In this document: positions 11,306 to 20,463 of the stretch, in pieces
Position numbering within the stretch: position 1 is the stretch's first letter
Layout: each line of letters opens with the position of its first letter
NCBI RefSeq assembly: GCF_001592825.1
Contig: NZ_LTZG01000001.1
Location: 992,001-1,056,000, forward strand
DNA length: 64,000 bases
DNA from: Planococcus maritimus
GTDB taxonomy: Bacteria; Bacillota; Bacilli; Bacillales_A; Planococcaceae
Direction: 5' to 3'
Notes under the pieces: model-generated
Databases searched by the model: none
Told to the model about the DNA's origin: nothing
The model's input: only the letters and a program-made list of their open reading frames with translations
Translations under genes and position numbers: made by a program

Positions 11306-11612
11306 CCGAACCGCGCACAAGGGCGAGCCGAAGCCATAAGACAAGCGTTCTTCTTGGCTTATGGCGGGAGGCCAGCCCCAAGCGGGAGGCGACGACTGAC
11401 AGTTGAAAGAATTAACGATCCACACATCTCGCAATCCAGTCCAATTAAGCGTCGCTACCAGCGGATGAAGTTAACTAACAGCGACACTTCCCCATATGCA
11501 ACATCCAATGAAATCTAAAAGCCGAACCGCGCATATGGGCGAGCCGAAACAATGAGACGAACGTTCTTTTCGGCTCATTGTGAGAGGCCAGCCCCAAGCG
11601 GGAGGCGGCTGC
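11306..11612 (+). repeat. Two tandem copies of the 216-bp hairpin repeat (family A)
   Basis: Cores start at 11311 and 11527, exactly 216 bp apart. Each folds as nested stems. First copy: CCGC/GCGG, GGGC/GCCC, GCC/GGC, CCATAAG/CTTATGG, CAAG/CTTG with loop CGTTCTT. Second copy: CAATGAG/CTCATTG and CGAA/TTCG with the same loop. The stems differ by paired changes while loops and bulges are conserved. Opposite orientation to the four copies at 61-61.9 kb. Confidence 0.75.
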
Positions 11613-11703
11613 TTCGTAATGCAATGATCAACGAACCACCCATCTCGCTCACTTCTCCAAACTCCAGTCTAGCTAAGCACGGATGAAAGCACATGCTCAA
11701 GCA

Positions 11704-11740
11704 TAAAAAAATCCCCTCGCCCGGTTAAAGGCGAGGGGAT
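11704..11740 (-). terminator. Terminator after icmF
   Basis: Eleven-bp perfect stem ATCCCCTCGCC/GGCGAGGGGAT followed by seven T on the minus strand, just past the icmF stop codon. Confidence 0.93.
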
Positions 11741-11746
11741 GGGATC

Positions 11747-14700
11747 TTACATGTTTCTGCGATACTGGCCGCCTACTTCGTAGAGGGCTGACGTAATCTG
11801 GCCAAGACTTGCGACTTTAACCGTCTCCATCAGCTCTTCGAAAATATTGCCGCCTTCTTTCGCCACTTGTTTCAAGCGCTGCAACGCTTCATCTGAAGGA
11901 TTGCGCTCCTGGAACGCACGCAAGTTGTTGATTTGCGTTTCTTTTTCTTCTTTCGTTGCACGGGCGATTTCCATCGCGTTGATGTCATCGTCCGATTGCG
12001 GATTCGGGTTCAAATACGTATTGACCCCAATGATCGGCAATTCGCCGGTATGCTTCTTCATTTCGTAATGCATGGATTCTTCCTGGATCTTGCCGCGTTG
12101 GTATTGTGTTTCCATCGCGCCAAGAACGCCGCCACGGTCGTTGATGCGGTCGAATTCCGTCATGACCGCTTCTTCAACCAATTGCGTCAGCTCTTCCACG
12201 ACGAATGCGCCTTGCAATGGGTTTTCGTTTTTCGACAGTCCGTGCTCTTTTGTGATGATCATCTGGATGGCCATCGCGCGGCGCACAGATTCTTCTGTCG
12301 GCGTTGTGATCGCTTCATCGTAAGCATTCGTGTGAAGCGAGTTACAGTTGTCCTGAAGTGCCATCAATGCTTGCAGCGTCGTGCGGATATCGTTAAAGTC
12401 AATTTCCTGTGCATGCAAGCTTCGGCCAGATGTCTGGACATGGTATTTCAGTTTTTGGCTGCGTTCGTTTGCGCCGTATTTATCGCGCATAACGATTGCC
12501 CAAATGCGACGAGCAACGCGTCCGATGACCGTGTATTCCGGATCTAAACCGTTCGAGAAAAAGAACGATAAGTTCGGTGCGAAATCATCGATGTTCATGC
12601 CGCGGCTCAAATAATATTCCACGTAGGTGAAGCCGTTCGACAAGGTGAACGCCAATTGCGAAATCGGGTTCGCGCCCGCTTCTGCAATGTGGTAGCCGGA
12701 AATCGATACCGAATAGTAATTGCGTACTTTATGGTCGATAAAGTATTGCTGGATATCGCCCATCATGCGCAGCGCAAATTCTGTCGAGAAGATGCATGTG
12801 TTCTGCCCTTGGTCTTCTTTCAGAATATCCGCTTGAACCGTTCCGCGAACAACTTGCAACGTGCCTTCACGCACTTCGGTGAATTCTTCGACTGTTAATG
12901 TGCGGCCGAGCTCTTCTTCTTGTTTTTTCACTTGCTGGTCGATAGCCGTGTTCATGAACATCGCCAGGATGATCGGCGCCGGCCCGTTGATGGTCATCGA
13001 TACCGAAGTGGACGGTGCACATAGATCAAATCCATCATATAGTTTCTTCATGTCTTCCAATGTACAGATAGAAACACCAGACTCGCCGACTTTTCCGTAA
13101 ATATCTGGACGGTAATCCGGGTCTTCTCCGTAAAGTGTCACGGAATCGAATGCTGTAGACAAGCGTTTCGCATCGTCACCTTTTGACAAATAATGGAATC
13201 TTCTATTTGTCCGTTCAGGCGTTCCTTCCCCTGCAAACTGGCGTTTTGGATCTTCCCCAGCCCGTTTGAACGGGAACACGCCTGCTGTATACGGGAACGC
13301 CCCCGGTACGTTTTCTGCATAAACCCAGCGCAAAATTTCACCGTAATCCTTAAATTTCGGCAAAGCAACACGCGGCACTTTAATGCCAGACAAACTTTCT
13401 GTCCGCAGCAAGGTCCGCAGTTCTTTGTCACGGACTTTCGTGACCAATTCATCACCTGCGTAGTCTTCCTGTAGGGAGTTCCAGTTATCAAGAATGCGCT
13501 TCGATTCAGCCGTCAATTCGTCACGGACCCCTGTGGCGAGTGATTCCAAAGACTGTACCAGTGCGTCATCTGGCGCGTTTTTCTGAACTTCCTCGATTGC
13601 GCCTTCTAGTTGGAACAAACGGCGTGCGAAACCAGCCTGTTCTGCACTCTTTGCATGATACCCACGAACCGAATCCGTAATTTCCCGCAAATAATAGCGA
13701 CGGTCGTTCGGAATGATCAAGTTTTCTTTTTGGGTCTTGGCAAATGCCTCATAGCTCGTTTCCCAGTCCATATCGCATTTTTTGTTGACGGTTGCGACAA
13801 GAGCTGCAAACAATGCGTTCGTGCCTTTATCGTTGAACTGGCTTGCAATCGTGCCGTAAACCGGCATGTCATCCAAGTCATTCTCCCATAGCAAATGGCT
13901 GCGCTGGTATTGTTTCTGGACTTGGCGCAATGCATCTTCTGAGCCTTTGCGTTCGAATTTATTGATGACGATCAGATCGGCGTAATCGATCATGTCGATT
14001 TTTTCGAGCTGTGTCGGCGCACCGAATTCACTCGTCATAACATACATCGATACATCCGAAATGCTGGCGATTTCAGCATCCCCTTGCCCGATGCCGCTCG
14101 TTTCGACGACGATCAAATCAAATCCTGCCGCTTTTACAACATCAAGCACATCACCAATTGCTGCGGACAATTCTGTTCGGGATCCGCGTGTCGCGAGACT
14201 TCTCATAAAGACACGTTTATTGAAGATGGCGTTCATGCGGATGCGGTCGCCAAGCAGCGCTCCGCCCGTTTTTTGTTTCGTCGGGTCAATCGACAAAATA
14301 GCGATTTTTTTATCAGGAAGTTCAGTGAGGAAGCGGCGAATCAATTCATCCGTCAATGAACTTTTTCCGGCTCCGCCCGTTCCGGTAATCCCAAGAACCG
14401 GCGTGTTTTTCGATTTCTCGCGGACCGCTTTCATCAAGTCGCCCGTATCAAGATTTCGCGTATGCGCTTCTTCTGCAGTCGTAATGACATTAGCGAGCGC
14501 CACTGGGTTTTCCGCAGACAACCCGTCTAGCGAAACGTCTTCTTTGGCTGTTGAGAAATCACATTCCTCAACGATTTCTGCGATCATGCCTTGCAAGCCT
14601 TTTTTGCGTCCATCTTCAGGCGAGAAGATGCCAGCGATGCCATAATCTTCTAGTTCACGAATTTCACGCGGCAAAATGACGCCTCCGCCACCTCCATAGA

Positions 14701-15007
14701 TATGGATATGCCCCGCTCCACGTTCTTGAAGCAAATCATGCATGTATTTGAAATACTCTACATGGCCGCCTTGATAAGACGAAATGGCGATTCCTTGGAC
14801 ATCTTCCTGAATCGCTGCATTGACGACTTCCTCAACTGAGCGGTTATGTCCGAGATGAATAACTTCGACGCCATTTGCCTGTAAAATCCGGCGCATGATA
14901 TTGATCGATGCATCATGGCCGTCAAACAGGCTCGATGCCGTAACAAACCGGATATGATGCTTCGGCTGGTACGTGGTGTTTTCTTGTATAGTAGCCAATA
15001 TAGTCAA
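11747..15007 (-). CDS. icmF: Fused isobutyryl-CoA mutase (IcmF), B12-dependent
   Basis: Adenosylcobalamin-dependent isomerisation of isobutyryl-CoA and n-butyryl-CoA, fused to its own G-protein chaperone. Order in 1086 aa: B12-binding domain ([15 protein letters not shown] at about 28-42, cobalt-ligand His), MeaB-like GTPase with P-loop [12 protein letters not shown] near 206-217 and later NKFERKG, then the mutase substrate domain (about 550-1086). This arrangement defines IcmF rather than methylmalonyl-CoA mutase. The first codon is TTG at 15007, overlapping the tetR stop as TTGA; a second in-frame TTG at 14998 has better spacing from the GGGGG ribosome site. Cofactor supply is explained by the salvage operon at 22.9-32.3 kb. 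Confidence 0.95.
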   Translation of the reverse strand: MTILATIQENTTYQPKHHIRFVTASSLFDGHDASINIMRRILQANGVEVIHLGHNRSVEEVVNAAIQEDVQGIAISSYQGGHVEYFKYMHDLLQERGAGHIHIYGGGGGVILPREIRELEDYGIAGIFSPEDGRKKGLQGMIAEIVEECDFSTAKEDVSLDGLSAENPVALANVITTAEEAHTRNLDTGDLMKAVREKSKNTPVLGITGTGGAGKSSLTDELIRRFLTELPDKKIAILSIDPTKQKTGGALLGDRIRMNAIFNKRVFMRSLATRGSRTELSAAIGDVLDVVKAAGFDLIVVETSGIGQGDAEIASISDVSMYVMTSEFGAPTQLEKIDMIDYADLIVINKFERKGSEDALRQVQKQYQRSHLLWENDLDDMPVYGTIASQFNDKGTNALFAALVATVNKKCDMDWETSYEAFAKTQKENLIIPNDRRYYLREITDSVRGYHAKSAEQAGFARRLFQLEGAIEEVQKNAPDDALVQSLESLATGVRDELTAESKRILDNWNSLQEDYAGDELVTKVRDKELRTLLRTESLSGIKVPRVALPKFKDYGEILRWVYAENVPGAFPYTAGVFPFKRAGEDPKRQFAGEGTPERTNRRFHYLSKGDDAKRLSTAFDSVTLYGEDPDYRPDIYGKVGESGVSICTLEDMKKLYDGFDLCAPSTSVSMTINGPAPIILAMFMNTAIDQQVKKQEEELGRTLTVEEFTEVREGTLQVVRGTVQADILKEDQGQNTCIFSTEFALRMMGDIQQYFIDHKVRNYYSVSISGYHIAEAGANPISQLAFTLSNGFTYVEYYLSRGMNIDDFAPNLSFFFSNGLDPEYTVIGRVARRIWAIVMRDKYGANERSQKLKYHVQTSGRSLHAQEIDFNDIRTTLQALMALQDNCNSLHTNAYDEAITTPTEESVRRAMAIQMIITKEHGLSKNENPLQGAFVVEELTQLVEEAVMTEFDRINDRGGVLGAMETQYQRGKIQEESMHYEMKKHTGELPIIGVNTYLNPNPQSDDDINAMEIARATKEEKETQINNLRAFQERNPSDEALQRLKQVAKEGGNIFEELMETVKVASLGQITSALYEVGGQYRRNM

Positions 15008-15645
15008 GCCCCCTGTATGGTGATTTTTTCCCCTGCCATCCCCTGCAGCAGAAACTTTGTTTGCATTTCGATAAATTCCTCAACGGTGTAATCATCCAGC
15101 GCCCAGCGCCTGAACGCCCACATTTGTCCTTGCACGAACAAATGGTGGGAAGCCAAGACGATTTCTTTCGGCGTCAAGGACAATTCCCCTGTGGCCACAC
15201 ATTTTTCAAGCAGCCGTTCAAACAAGGCTGTCATTTCGAGTTCCTTTTTCAACACATAGCCCAGCGCGTCTTTTTGCAGTGATTTGGATTCTTGATACAT
15301 GACAACAAATTCATCCTGCATATCATCGATCAATGTATAGTATTGCTCGAGCGCTTTTACCAGCGTCTCAAGCGACCCTTCTTCCAAATCCAAGCGATCG
15401 AGCCGGGCGTTGACTTCATCGTAAATTGAGTCGCACACAAGATAAAGCACGTCTTCTTTTGTGCGAATATATTCATATAATGTACCGATGCTGAAACCAG
15501 CCGCTTTAGCAATTTCTCTTGTTGTCGTCCGGTGAAAGCCCTTTTCTTTAAAAAGCGTGACAGCACCGTGAATCATTTGTTCACGGCGCTTTACAATCAG
15601 GCTTTCGTCTTTCACGGAGGACTGAATTTCACGCTTTTTCGTCAT
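15004..15645 (-). CDS. TetR/AcrR family transcriptional regulator
   Basis: 213 aa. The N-terminal helix-turn-helix (residues about 18-65, [44 protein letters not shown]) is typical of TetR; the C-terminal ligand domain is not assigned. A strong ribosome site (GGAGGG) precedes the ATG at 15645. Flanked by acyl-CoA dehydrogenase genes and translationally coupled to icmF, so an acyl-CoA-responsive repressor of this block is likely, by analogy with FadR-type TetR proteins. It is not closely similar to B. subtilis FadR by eye, so the ligand and operator remain open. Confidence 0.88.
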   Translation of the reverse strand: MTKKREIQSSVKDESLIVKRREQMIHGAVTLFKEKGFHRTTTREIAKAAGFSIGTLYEYIRTKEDVLYLVCDSIYDEVNARLDRLDLEEGSLETLVKALEQYYTLIDDMQDEFVVMYQESKSLQKDALGYVLKKELEMTALFERLLEKCVATGELSLTPKEIVLASHHLFVQGQMWAFRRWALDDYTVEEFIEMQTKFLLQGMAGEKITIQGA

Positions 15646-15660
15646 GGGCCGACCCTCCGT

Positions 15661-16800
15661 TTATTTAGTGACCATACGGGAAATGACCAAACGCTGGACT
15701 TCCTGTGTGCCTTCATAGATTTGCGTAATTTTCGCATCGCGCATGAAACGCTCCACCGGATAGTCTTTCGTGTAGCCGTAGCCACCGAACACTTGAACCG
15801 CTTCTGTCGTCACTTTCATCGCCGTATCGCCGGCCATCAATTTCGCCATCGCCGATTCTTTGCTGTAGGACAGTTTGTTCGACTCGAGCCAAGCTGCCTG
15901 GTACGTCAATAGACGGGATGCTTCAATTCCTGTCGCCATATCCGCAAGTTTGAACGAAATCCCTTGGTTCGCTGCAATTGGCTTGCCGAATTGCTCGCGC
16001 TCTTTGGCGTAATCGACTGCTGCATCCATTGCGCCTTGTGCGATGCCGACAGCTTGTGCGGCGATGCCGTTGCGTCCGCCATCAAGCGTTTGCATGGCGA
16101 TTTTAAAGCCTTGGCCCAGTTCGCCGAGGACGTTTTCTTTCGGTACACGGCAGTTGTCGAAAATGATTTCAGTTGTCGGGCTTGAACGGATGCCGAGTTT
16201 CTTCTCTTTTTTGCCAACTGAGAAGCCTTCGAAATCTTTTTCAATGATGAATGCTGTCGTGCCTTTATGTTTCGAATCTGGGTCTGTTACCGCAAAGACC
16301 ACGTAGATATCCGCAATCCCGCCGTTAGTGATGAAGATTTTCGATCCGTTCAAGACGTAATGGTCGCCATCTTCTTTCGCGCTCGTTTTCATGCTTCCTG
16401 CATCCGAGCCGGCAGACGGTTCCGTCAGGCCATAAGCACCGACTTTCGTGCCTTCAGCCATCGGGCGCAAATACTTCTGCTTTTGCTCTTCTGTTCCGAA
16501 TGTATAAACCGGCCACCCAGCAAGTGAGGTGTGGGCAGACAAGATAACGCCGACCGAACCGTCGACGCGTGACAATTCTTCCACCGCGATGCAATACGCC
16601 AAGTAATCTGAACCGATTCCGCCGTACTCTTCTGGCCACGGAATGCCCGTTAGGCCAAGTTCCGCCATTTGATGGAAAATTTTCATATCGAAGCTTTCGT
16701 CTTCATCGCGCTGTTCTGCTGTTGGTGCCACTTCGTTTTTCGCGAAGTCGCGAACCATTTTACGGATCATTTTATGTTCTTCGGATAGTTGAAAGTTCAT
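15661..16800 (-). CDS. acdA: Acyl-CoA dehydrogenase (AcdA-like)
   Basis: FAD enzyme of 379 aa introducing a trans-2,3 double bond in acyl-CoA. Seen: [32 protein letters not shown], the acyl-CoA dehydrogenase signature [19 protein letters not shown] and the C-terminal catalytic glutamate segment [17 protein letters not shown] near-parallel gene follows immediately upstream (16818-17954), with about 17 bp between them, so both are in one operon. B. subtilis acdA lies between fadF and rpoE, a comparable place. Chain-length preference cannot be read. Confidence 0.93.
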   Translation of the reverse strand: MNFQLSEEHKMIRKMVRDFAKNEVAPTAEQRDEDESFDMKIFHQMAELGLTGIPWPEEYGGIGSDYLAYCIAVEELSRVDGSVGVILSAHTSLAGWPVYTFGTEEQKQKYLRPMAEGTKVGAYGLTEPSAGSDAGSMKTSAKEDGDHYVLNGSKIFITNGGIADIYVVFAVTDPDSKHKGTTAFIIEKDFEGFSVGKKEKKLGIRSSPTTEIIFDNCRVPKENVLGELGQGFKIAMQTLDGGRNGIAAQAVGIAQGAMDAAVDYAKEREQFGKPIAANQGISFKLADMATGIEASRLLTYQAAWLESNKLSYSKESAMAKLMAGDTAMKVTTEAVQVFGGYGYTKDYPVERFMRDAKITQIYEGTQEVQRLVISRMVTK

Positions 16801-16817
16801 TGTATTATTTCCCCCAA

Positions 16818-17954
16818 TTATTTTAGTAGTTGCTTGCTAATAACGATGCGCTGAATTTCACTTGTGCCTTCGTAAATTTCCGTGACTTTGGCGTCACGGA
16901 ACAAGCGCTCGACCGGATAGTCTTTCGTATAGCCGTAGCCGCCGTAAACTTGGATGGCTTCTGTCGTGATGTCCATCGCCGCTTTTGAAGCGAATAACTT
17001 GGCCATTGATGATTCCTTATTGCACTCGATGCCTTTTGCGTACATATCCGCCGCATTATAAACCAGTAATTTAGCCGCTTCGACTTGAGTGGCCATATCA
17101 GCAAGCTTGAATCCAATGCCTTGCTGCTGGGCAATCGGTTTGCCGAACTGCTCGCGCTCTTTCGCATAAGCGACCGCGTATTCGTAAGCTGATTCTGCGA
17201 TGCCTAAAGCTTGTGCTGCGATTCCGATGCGCCCGGCGTTCAAGTTCGCCATGGCGATTGAAAAGCCTTTGCCTTCTTCGCCAAGCAAGTTTTCAGCTGG
17301 CACTTCCATGTTCTCGAACGTCAATTGCACAGTCCGTGAACCGTGCAGCCCCATTTTCCGTTCGTCTTTGCCGACCACAAACCCTGGGAAATCTTTTTCC
17401 ACGATAAAGGCAGAAATTCCACGAGGGCCAGCTTCAGGATTAGTTGAAGCGAATACAATATAAGTATCTGCTTCGCCGCCATTTGTGATATAGACTTTCG
17501 ATCCGTTCAAGACGTAATGGCCGTCTTTTTTTACAGCACGCGTTTTCAATGCCGCTGCATCTGAGCCGGCAGAAGGCTCTGTCAAACAGAAAGCGCCTAA
17601 ATATTCACCCGTTGCCAGTTTCGGCACGTATTTTGCGATTTGCTGTTCTGTCCCGAAATTGATGATCGGGTTGGTGCCGACCGATGTATGCACCGAGAGA
17701 ATGACGCCGATAACGCCACTCGCTTTGGATAGCTCATGTATAGCAGTGATGTACGAAGTGAAATCCATTTCCGAACCGCCGTATTTTTCAGGTGCGGTAA
17801 TGCCCATCAATCCGAGCCCGCCCATCTTCTTCAGGATCTCAGTCGGGAATTCGCCTTCTTCCATGCGTTCGATAAAAGGCATGATTTCTTCTTTGGCAAA
17901 ATCGCGCACCATATTGCGCATCATTAATTGTTCATCTGTAAAATGCAGGTCCAT
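16818..17954 (-). CDS. Acyl-CoA dehydrogenase (MmgC/short-chain type)
   Basis: 378 aa, paralogue of the neighbouring dehydrogenase. Shows [34 protein letters not shown]-like substrate segment ([12 protein letters not shown]), [28 protein letters not shown] containing the catalytic Glu. Gene order with 3-hydroxybutyryl-CoA dehydrogenase and thiolase upstream equals mmgC-mmgB-mmgA of B. subtilis, so a short-chain acyl/butyryl-CoA role is the best guess. Ribosome site AGGAGG precedes the ATG at 17954. Confidence 0.92.
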   Translation of the reverse strand: MDLHFTDEQLMMRNMVRDFAKEEIMPFIERMEEGEFPTEILKKMGGLGLMGITAPEKYGGSEMDFTSYITAIHELSKASGVIGVILSVHTSVGTNPIINFGTEQQIAKYVPKLATGEYLGAFCLTEPSAGSDAAALKTRAVKKDGHYVLNGSKVYITNGGEADTYIVFASTNPEAGPRGISAFIVEKDFPGFVVGKDERKMGLHGSRTVQLTFENMEVPAENLLGEEGKGFSIAMANLNAGRIGIAAQALGIAESAYEYAVAYAKEREQFGKPIAQQQGIGFKLADMATQVEAAKLLVYNAADMYAKGIECNKESSMAKLFASKAAMDITTEAIQVYGGYGYTKDYPVERLFRDAKVTEIYEGTSEIQRIVISKQLLK

Positions 17955-17972
17955 TACGGCTCCTCCTAATTC

Positions 17973-18824
17973 TTAGTTGTATTCGTAGAAACCGCGTCCG
18001 GTCTTTTTGCCGAGCCAGCCGGCTTTTACGTATTGGCGCAAGAGCGGGCTTGGGCGGTATTTGCTGTCGCCAAAACCTTCGTGCAGCACTTCCATGATGT
18101 AAAGGCATGTATCAAGGCCGATAAAATCAGCGAGTTGCAACGGCCCCATCGGATGGTTCATGCCGAGCTTCATTACTTCGTCAATTGCTTCTTTCGTTGC
18201 AACACCTTCTTGCAGCGTAAAGATCGCTTCATTGATCATCGGCATTAAAATACGATTTGAAACGAATCCAGGGAAGTCATTGACTTCAACCGGCGTTTTC
18301 GACAGTTTTACCGTCATGTCTTCAACCGCCTGATATACTTCGTCCGTTGTCGCCAAGCCGCGGATGATTTCAACCAGCTTCATGACCGGTACCGGGTTCA
18401 TGAAATGCATGCCGATGACTTGTTCCGGGCGGTTTGTCGCTGCTGCGATTTCCGTGATCGGAAGTGAAGAAGTGTTGGATGCAAGAATGGCATGCTTTGG
18501 CGCCACTTCGTCCAATGTTTTGAAGATCGTTGATTTGATTCCCATGTTCTCAACAGCCGCTTCGATGACGATGTCGACATCATGTGCATCTTTCAAATTC
18601 AAAGATGATTGAATCCGGCCGAGCACTTGTGATTTTTCATCTTCTGTCATGCGGCCTTTTTCGACGTTGCGCGACAAGTTTTTCGAAATGTTTGCGATTC
18701 CGCGTTCATATGCTTCTTGCTTCATATCGTTCAGTTTTACGTTAAATCCAGCTTGTGCACATACTTGTGCGATACCAGAGCCCATTTGGCCGGCTCCGAT
18801 GACCATGACGTTTTGAATAGACAT
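17973..18824 (-). CDS. mmgB: 3-hydroxybutyryl-CoA dehydrogenase
   Basis: NAD(P)-dependent oxidation of 3-hydroxybutyryl-CoA to acetoacetyl-CoA. 283 aa with Rossmann motif [20 protein letters not shown] at the N-terminus, catalytic His in [36 protein letters not shown], and C-terminal [13 protein letters not shown]-type motif ([18 protein letters not shown]). Two bases separate it from the thiolase gene, and 18 bp from the next dehydrogenase: one operon. Confidence 0.94.
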   Translation of the reverse strand: MSIQNVMVIGAGQMGSGIAQVCAQAGFNVKLNDMKQEAYERGIANISKNLSRNVEKGRMTEDEKSQVLGRIQSSLNLKDAHDVDIVIEAAVENMGIKSTIFKTLDEVAPKHAILASNTSSLPITEIAAATNRPEQVIGMHFMNPVPVMKLVEIIRGLATTDEVYQAVEDMTVKLSKTPVEVNDFPGFVSNRILMPMINEAIFTLQEGVATKEAIDEVMKLGMNHPMGPLQLADFIGLDTCLYIMEVLHEGFGDSKYRPSPLLRQYVKAGWLGKKTGRGFYEYN

Positions 18825-18826
18825 GC

Positions 18827-20020
18827 TTAGTTTTCCTCCTTTGGAACTTCGATCATTACTGCGTCGCCTTGCCCGCCGCCCGAACAGATGGCTGCGATTC
18901 CAATTCCGCCTCCGCGGCGTTTCAACTCATAAGCCAGTGTCAGAACAATGCGCGCTCCGCTTGCTCCAATTGGGTGGCCAAGTGCAACGGATCCACCGTT
19001 CACATTGACTTTTTCTTCGTCAAGGCCTGCAATTTTCGAGCTTGCCAGCGCAACTGCCGCAAACGCTTCGTTGATTTCAAAAAGGTCGATTTCTTCTAAA
19101 GTCTTACCGGTTTTTTTCAGTAATTCGTTGATAACAAGCCCTGGTGTTTCAGGGAAACGATGCGGTTCAACCGCCACTTCTGTATGCCCGATAACGTGAG
19201 CCAATACGGATCTCCCGTCTTTCTGTGCGCGTTCCTCACTCATCAAGACGAGCGCTGCCGCTCCGTCGTTGATTCCAGGTGCATTCCCTGCCGTAATGGT
19301 GCCGTCTTTACCGAATGCCGGACGCAGTTTCGCCAGCACTTCAGCCGTTGTGCCGTCACGCGGTGCTTCGTCTTGGTCGACAGTAATCGGATCGCCTTTA
19401 CGCTGCGGCACTTCCATCGCTGCAATTTCTTCAGCAAAATGAGCACGTGCTCCAATTGCGCGTTCATGGGAACGGGCTGCCCATTCGTCTTGTCTTTCGC
19501 GTGTTAGTTCGAAGGTTTCTGCTGTTGAATTCCCGTATGTGCCCATATGCACTTTGTCGGGATGGAACGAGCACGACAAGCCGTCGTGGACCATGCCGTC
19601 AATTACTTGCGAATCGCCCATGCGAAGACCAAATCGTGCTTTCGGCAAATAATAAGGCGCGTTCGACATCGATTCCATACCGCCTGCAACGATCAATTCT
19701 TCGTCACCTAAGCGGATAATCTGATCGGCCATCGTGACTGACCGCAAACCGGATGCACATACTTTATTGATCGTTTCGGATTTCACGTGATAAGGAATTC
19801 CCGCTTTATGCGCTGCTTGGCGCGAAGGAATTTGTCCTTGCCCTGCCTGCAAGACGTTGCCCATGATGACTTCTTGTACATCTTCTGGATTTACTTGCGC
19901 GCGTTGAAGCGCTTCCTTGATAGCCGCTGCTCCAAGATCGCTAGCTGTAAATGAACTGAGTGCTCCGCCGAATTTTCCGAATGCTGTGCGTGCCCCATCA
20001 ATGATGACCGTTTTTGCCAT
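18827..20020 (-). CDS. mmgA: Acetyl-CoA acetyltransferase (thiolase)
   Basis: Thiolytic cleavage of acetoacetyl-CoA, 397 aa. Catalytic residues visible: nucleophile Cys in [11 protein letters not shown], His in [17 protein letters not shown], and Cys in [13 protein letters not shown]. The frame continues upstream to 20056, but GAGGAGG sits 8-9 nt before the ATG at 20020. First gene of the mmg-like operon; a cre-like site for CcpA is at 20042-20055, and upstream of that are tandem repeats. Confidence 0.95.
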   Translation of the reverse strand: MAKTVIIDGARTAFGKFGGALSSFTASDLGAAAIKEALQRAQVNPEDVQEVIMGNVLQAGQGQIPSRQAAHKAGIPYHVKSETINKVCASGLRSVTMADQIIRLGDEELIVAGGMESMSNAPYYLPKARFGLRMGDSQVIDGMVHDGLSCSFHPDKVHMGTYGNSTAETFELTRERQDEWAARSHERAIGARAHFAEEIAAMEVPQRKGDPITVDQDEAPRDGTTAEVLAKLRPAFGKDGTITAGNAPGINDGAAALVLMSEERAQKDGRSVLAHVIGHTEVAVEPHRFPETPGLVINELLKKTGKTLEEIDLFEINEAFAAVALASSKIAGLDEEKVNVNGGSVALGHPIGASGARIVLTLAYELKRRGGGIGIAAICSGGGQGDAVMIEVPKEEN

Positions 20021-20041
20021 TTCATTTTCCTCCTCGTGTTT

Positions 20042-20055
20042 TGGAAACGTTTTCA
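20042..20055. promoter_or_regulatory. Candidate CcpA cre site in front of mmgA
   Basis: TGGAAACGTTTTCA (inverse TGAAAACGTTTCCA) matches the catabolite-responsive element consensus TGWAARCGYTWNCW from B. subtilis. It lies 22-35 nt upstream of the thiolase start, suitable for repression by CcpA. B. subtilis mmgA is also CcpA-controlled. Not experimentally shown here. Confidence 0.7.
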
Positions 20056-20080
20056 TAAGAACTAAAATTTTTTCAGCCCT

Positions 20081-20349
20081 TACGGCTGATTTTGCATTTC
20101 GTGGTGTCTAGCAAATTCCAGCCAGGTTCTCGGGTCATAAGCCGATCTGGCTGTGTGGCAAAAATCGCCACTTGGCCATTCCGTCTTATGCCTGTCGAAC
20201 CTGATCGGCTGGTTTTGCTTTTCTTGGTGTCTAGCAAATTCCAGCCAGGTTCTCGGGTCATAAGCCGATCTGGCTGTGTGGCAAAAATCGCCACTTGGCC
20301 ATTCCGTCTTATGCCTGTCGAACCTGATCGGCTGGTTTTGCTTTTCTCA
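20081..20349. repeat. Tandem 123-bp repeat, two identical copies plus partial (family B)
   Basis: Segments starting GGTGTCTAGCAAATTCC at 20103 and 20226 are identical over about 117 bp through GATCGGCTGGTTTTGCTT. A third partial end lies at 20081-20102. Related sequence (TCTAGCTCCAGCG...GTCATAAGCC...CGTCTTATGCC) occurs at 32.4 and 36.7 kb. The apparent 70-88-codon frames here are repeat artefacts. It fills most of the gap between fadF and mmgA. Confidence 0.9.
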
Positions 20350-20385
20350 GTTGACTGAACGCTCGCTCGACTTGTTTACATAAGA

Positions 20386-20408
20386 AAAGGGAGTGTAGCA
20401 CTCCCTTT
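20386..20408 (-). terminator. Terminator after fadF
   Basis: Perfect 10-bp stem AAAGGGAGTG/CACTCCCTTT with a three-base loop, with T-rich tail on both sides; downstream of fadF (stop 20464). Confidence 0.85.
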
Positions 20409-20463
20409 CATTTTTTCTCTATGCTGTCATTCTACTCAATTTTCTGTCAGTTGGCAAATCTAT

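Larger units (their letters stand above)
10860..11700. other. Gene-free stretch filled with repeat elements
   Basis: About 970 bp between icmF and the small ORF contain no credible gene. From left: an element with imperfect inverted ends (about 10938-11117), AT-rich unique sequence to about 11220, then two copies of a repeat with a 216-bp period, then the icmF terminator. Frames of about 70 codons here lack ribosome sites and change with repeat copy. Confidence 0.75.

Noticed and set aside
20073-20358. Short frames in the tandem repeats near 20.1-20.35 kb
   Set aside because: They exist because the repeat has no stops in one frame; no ribosome site, and not kept in other copies of the family.
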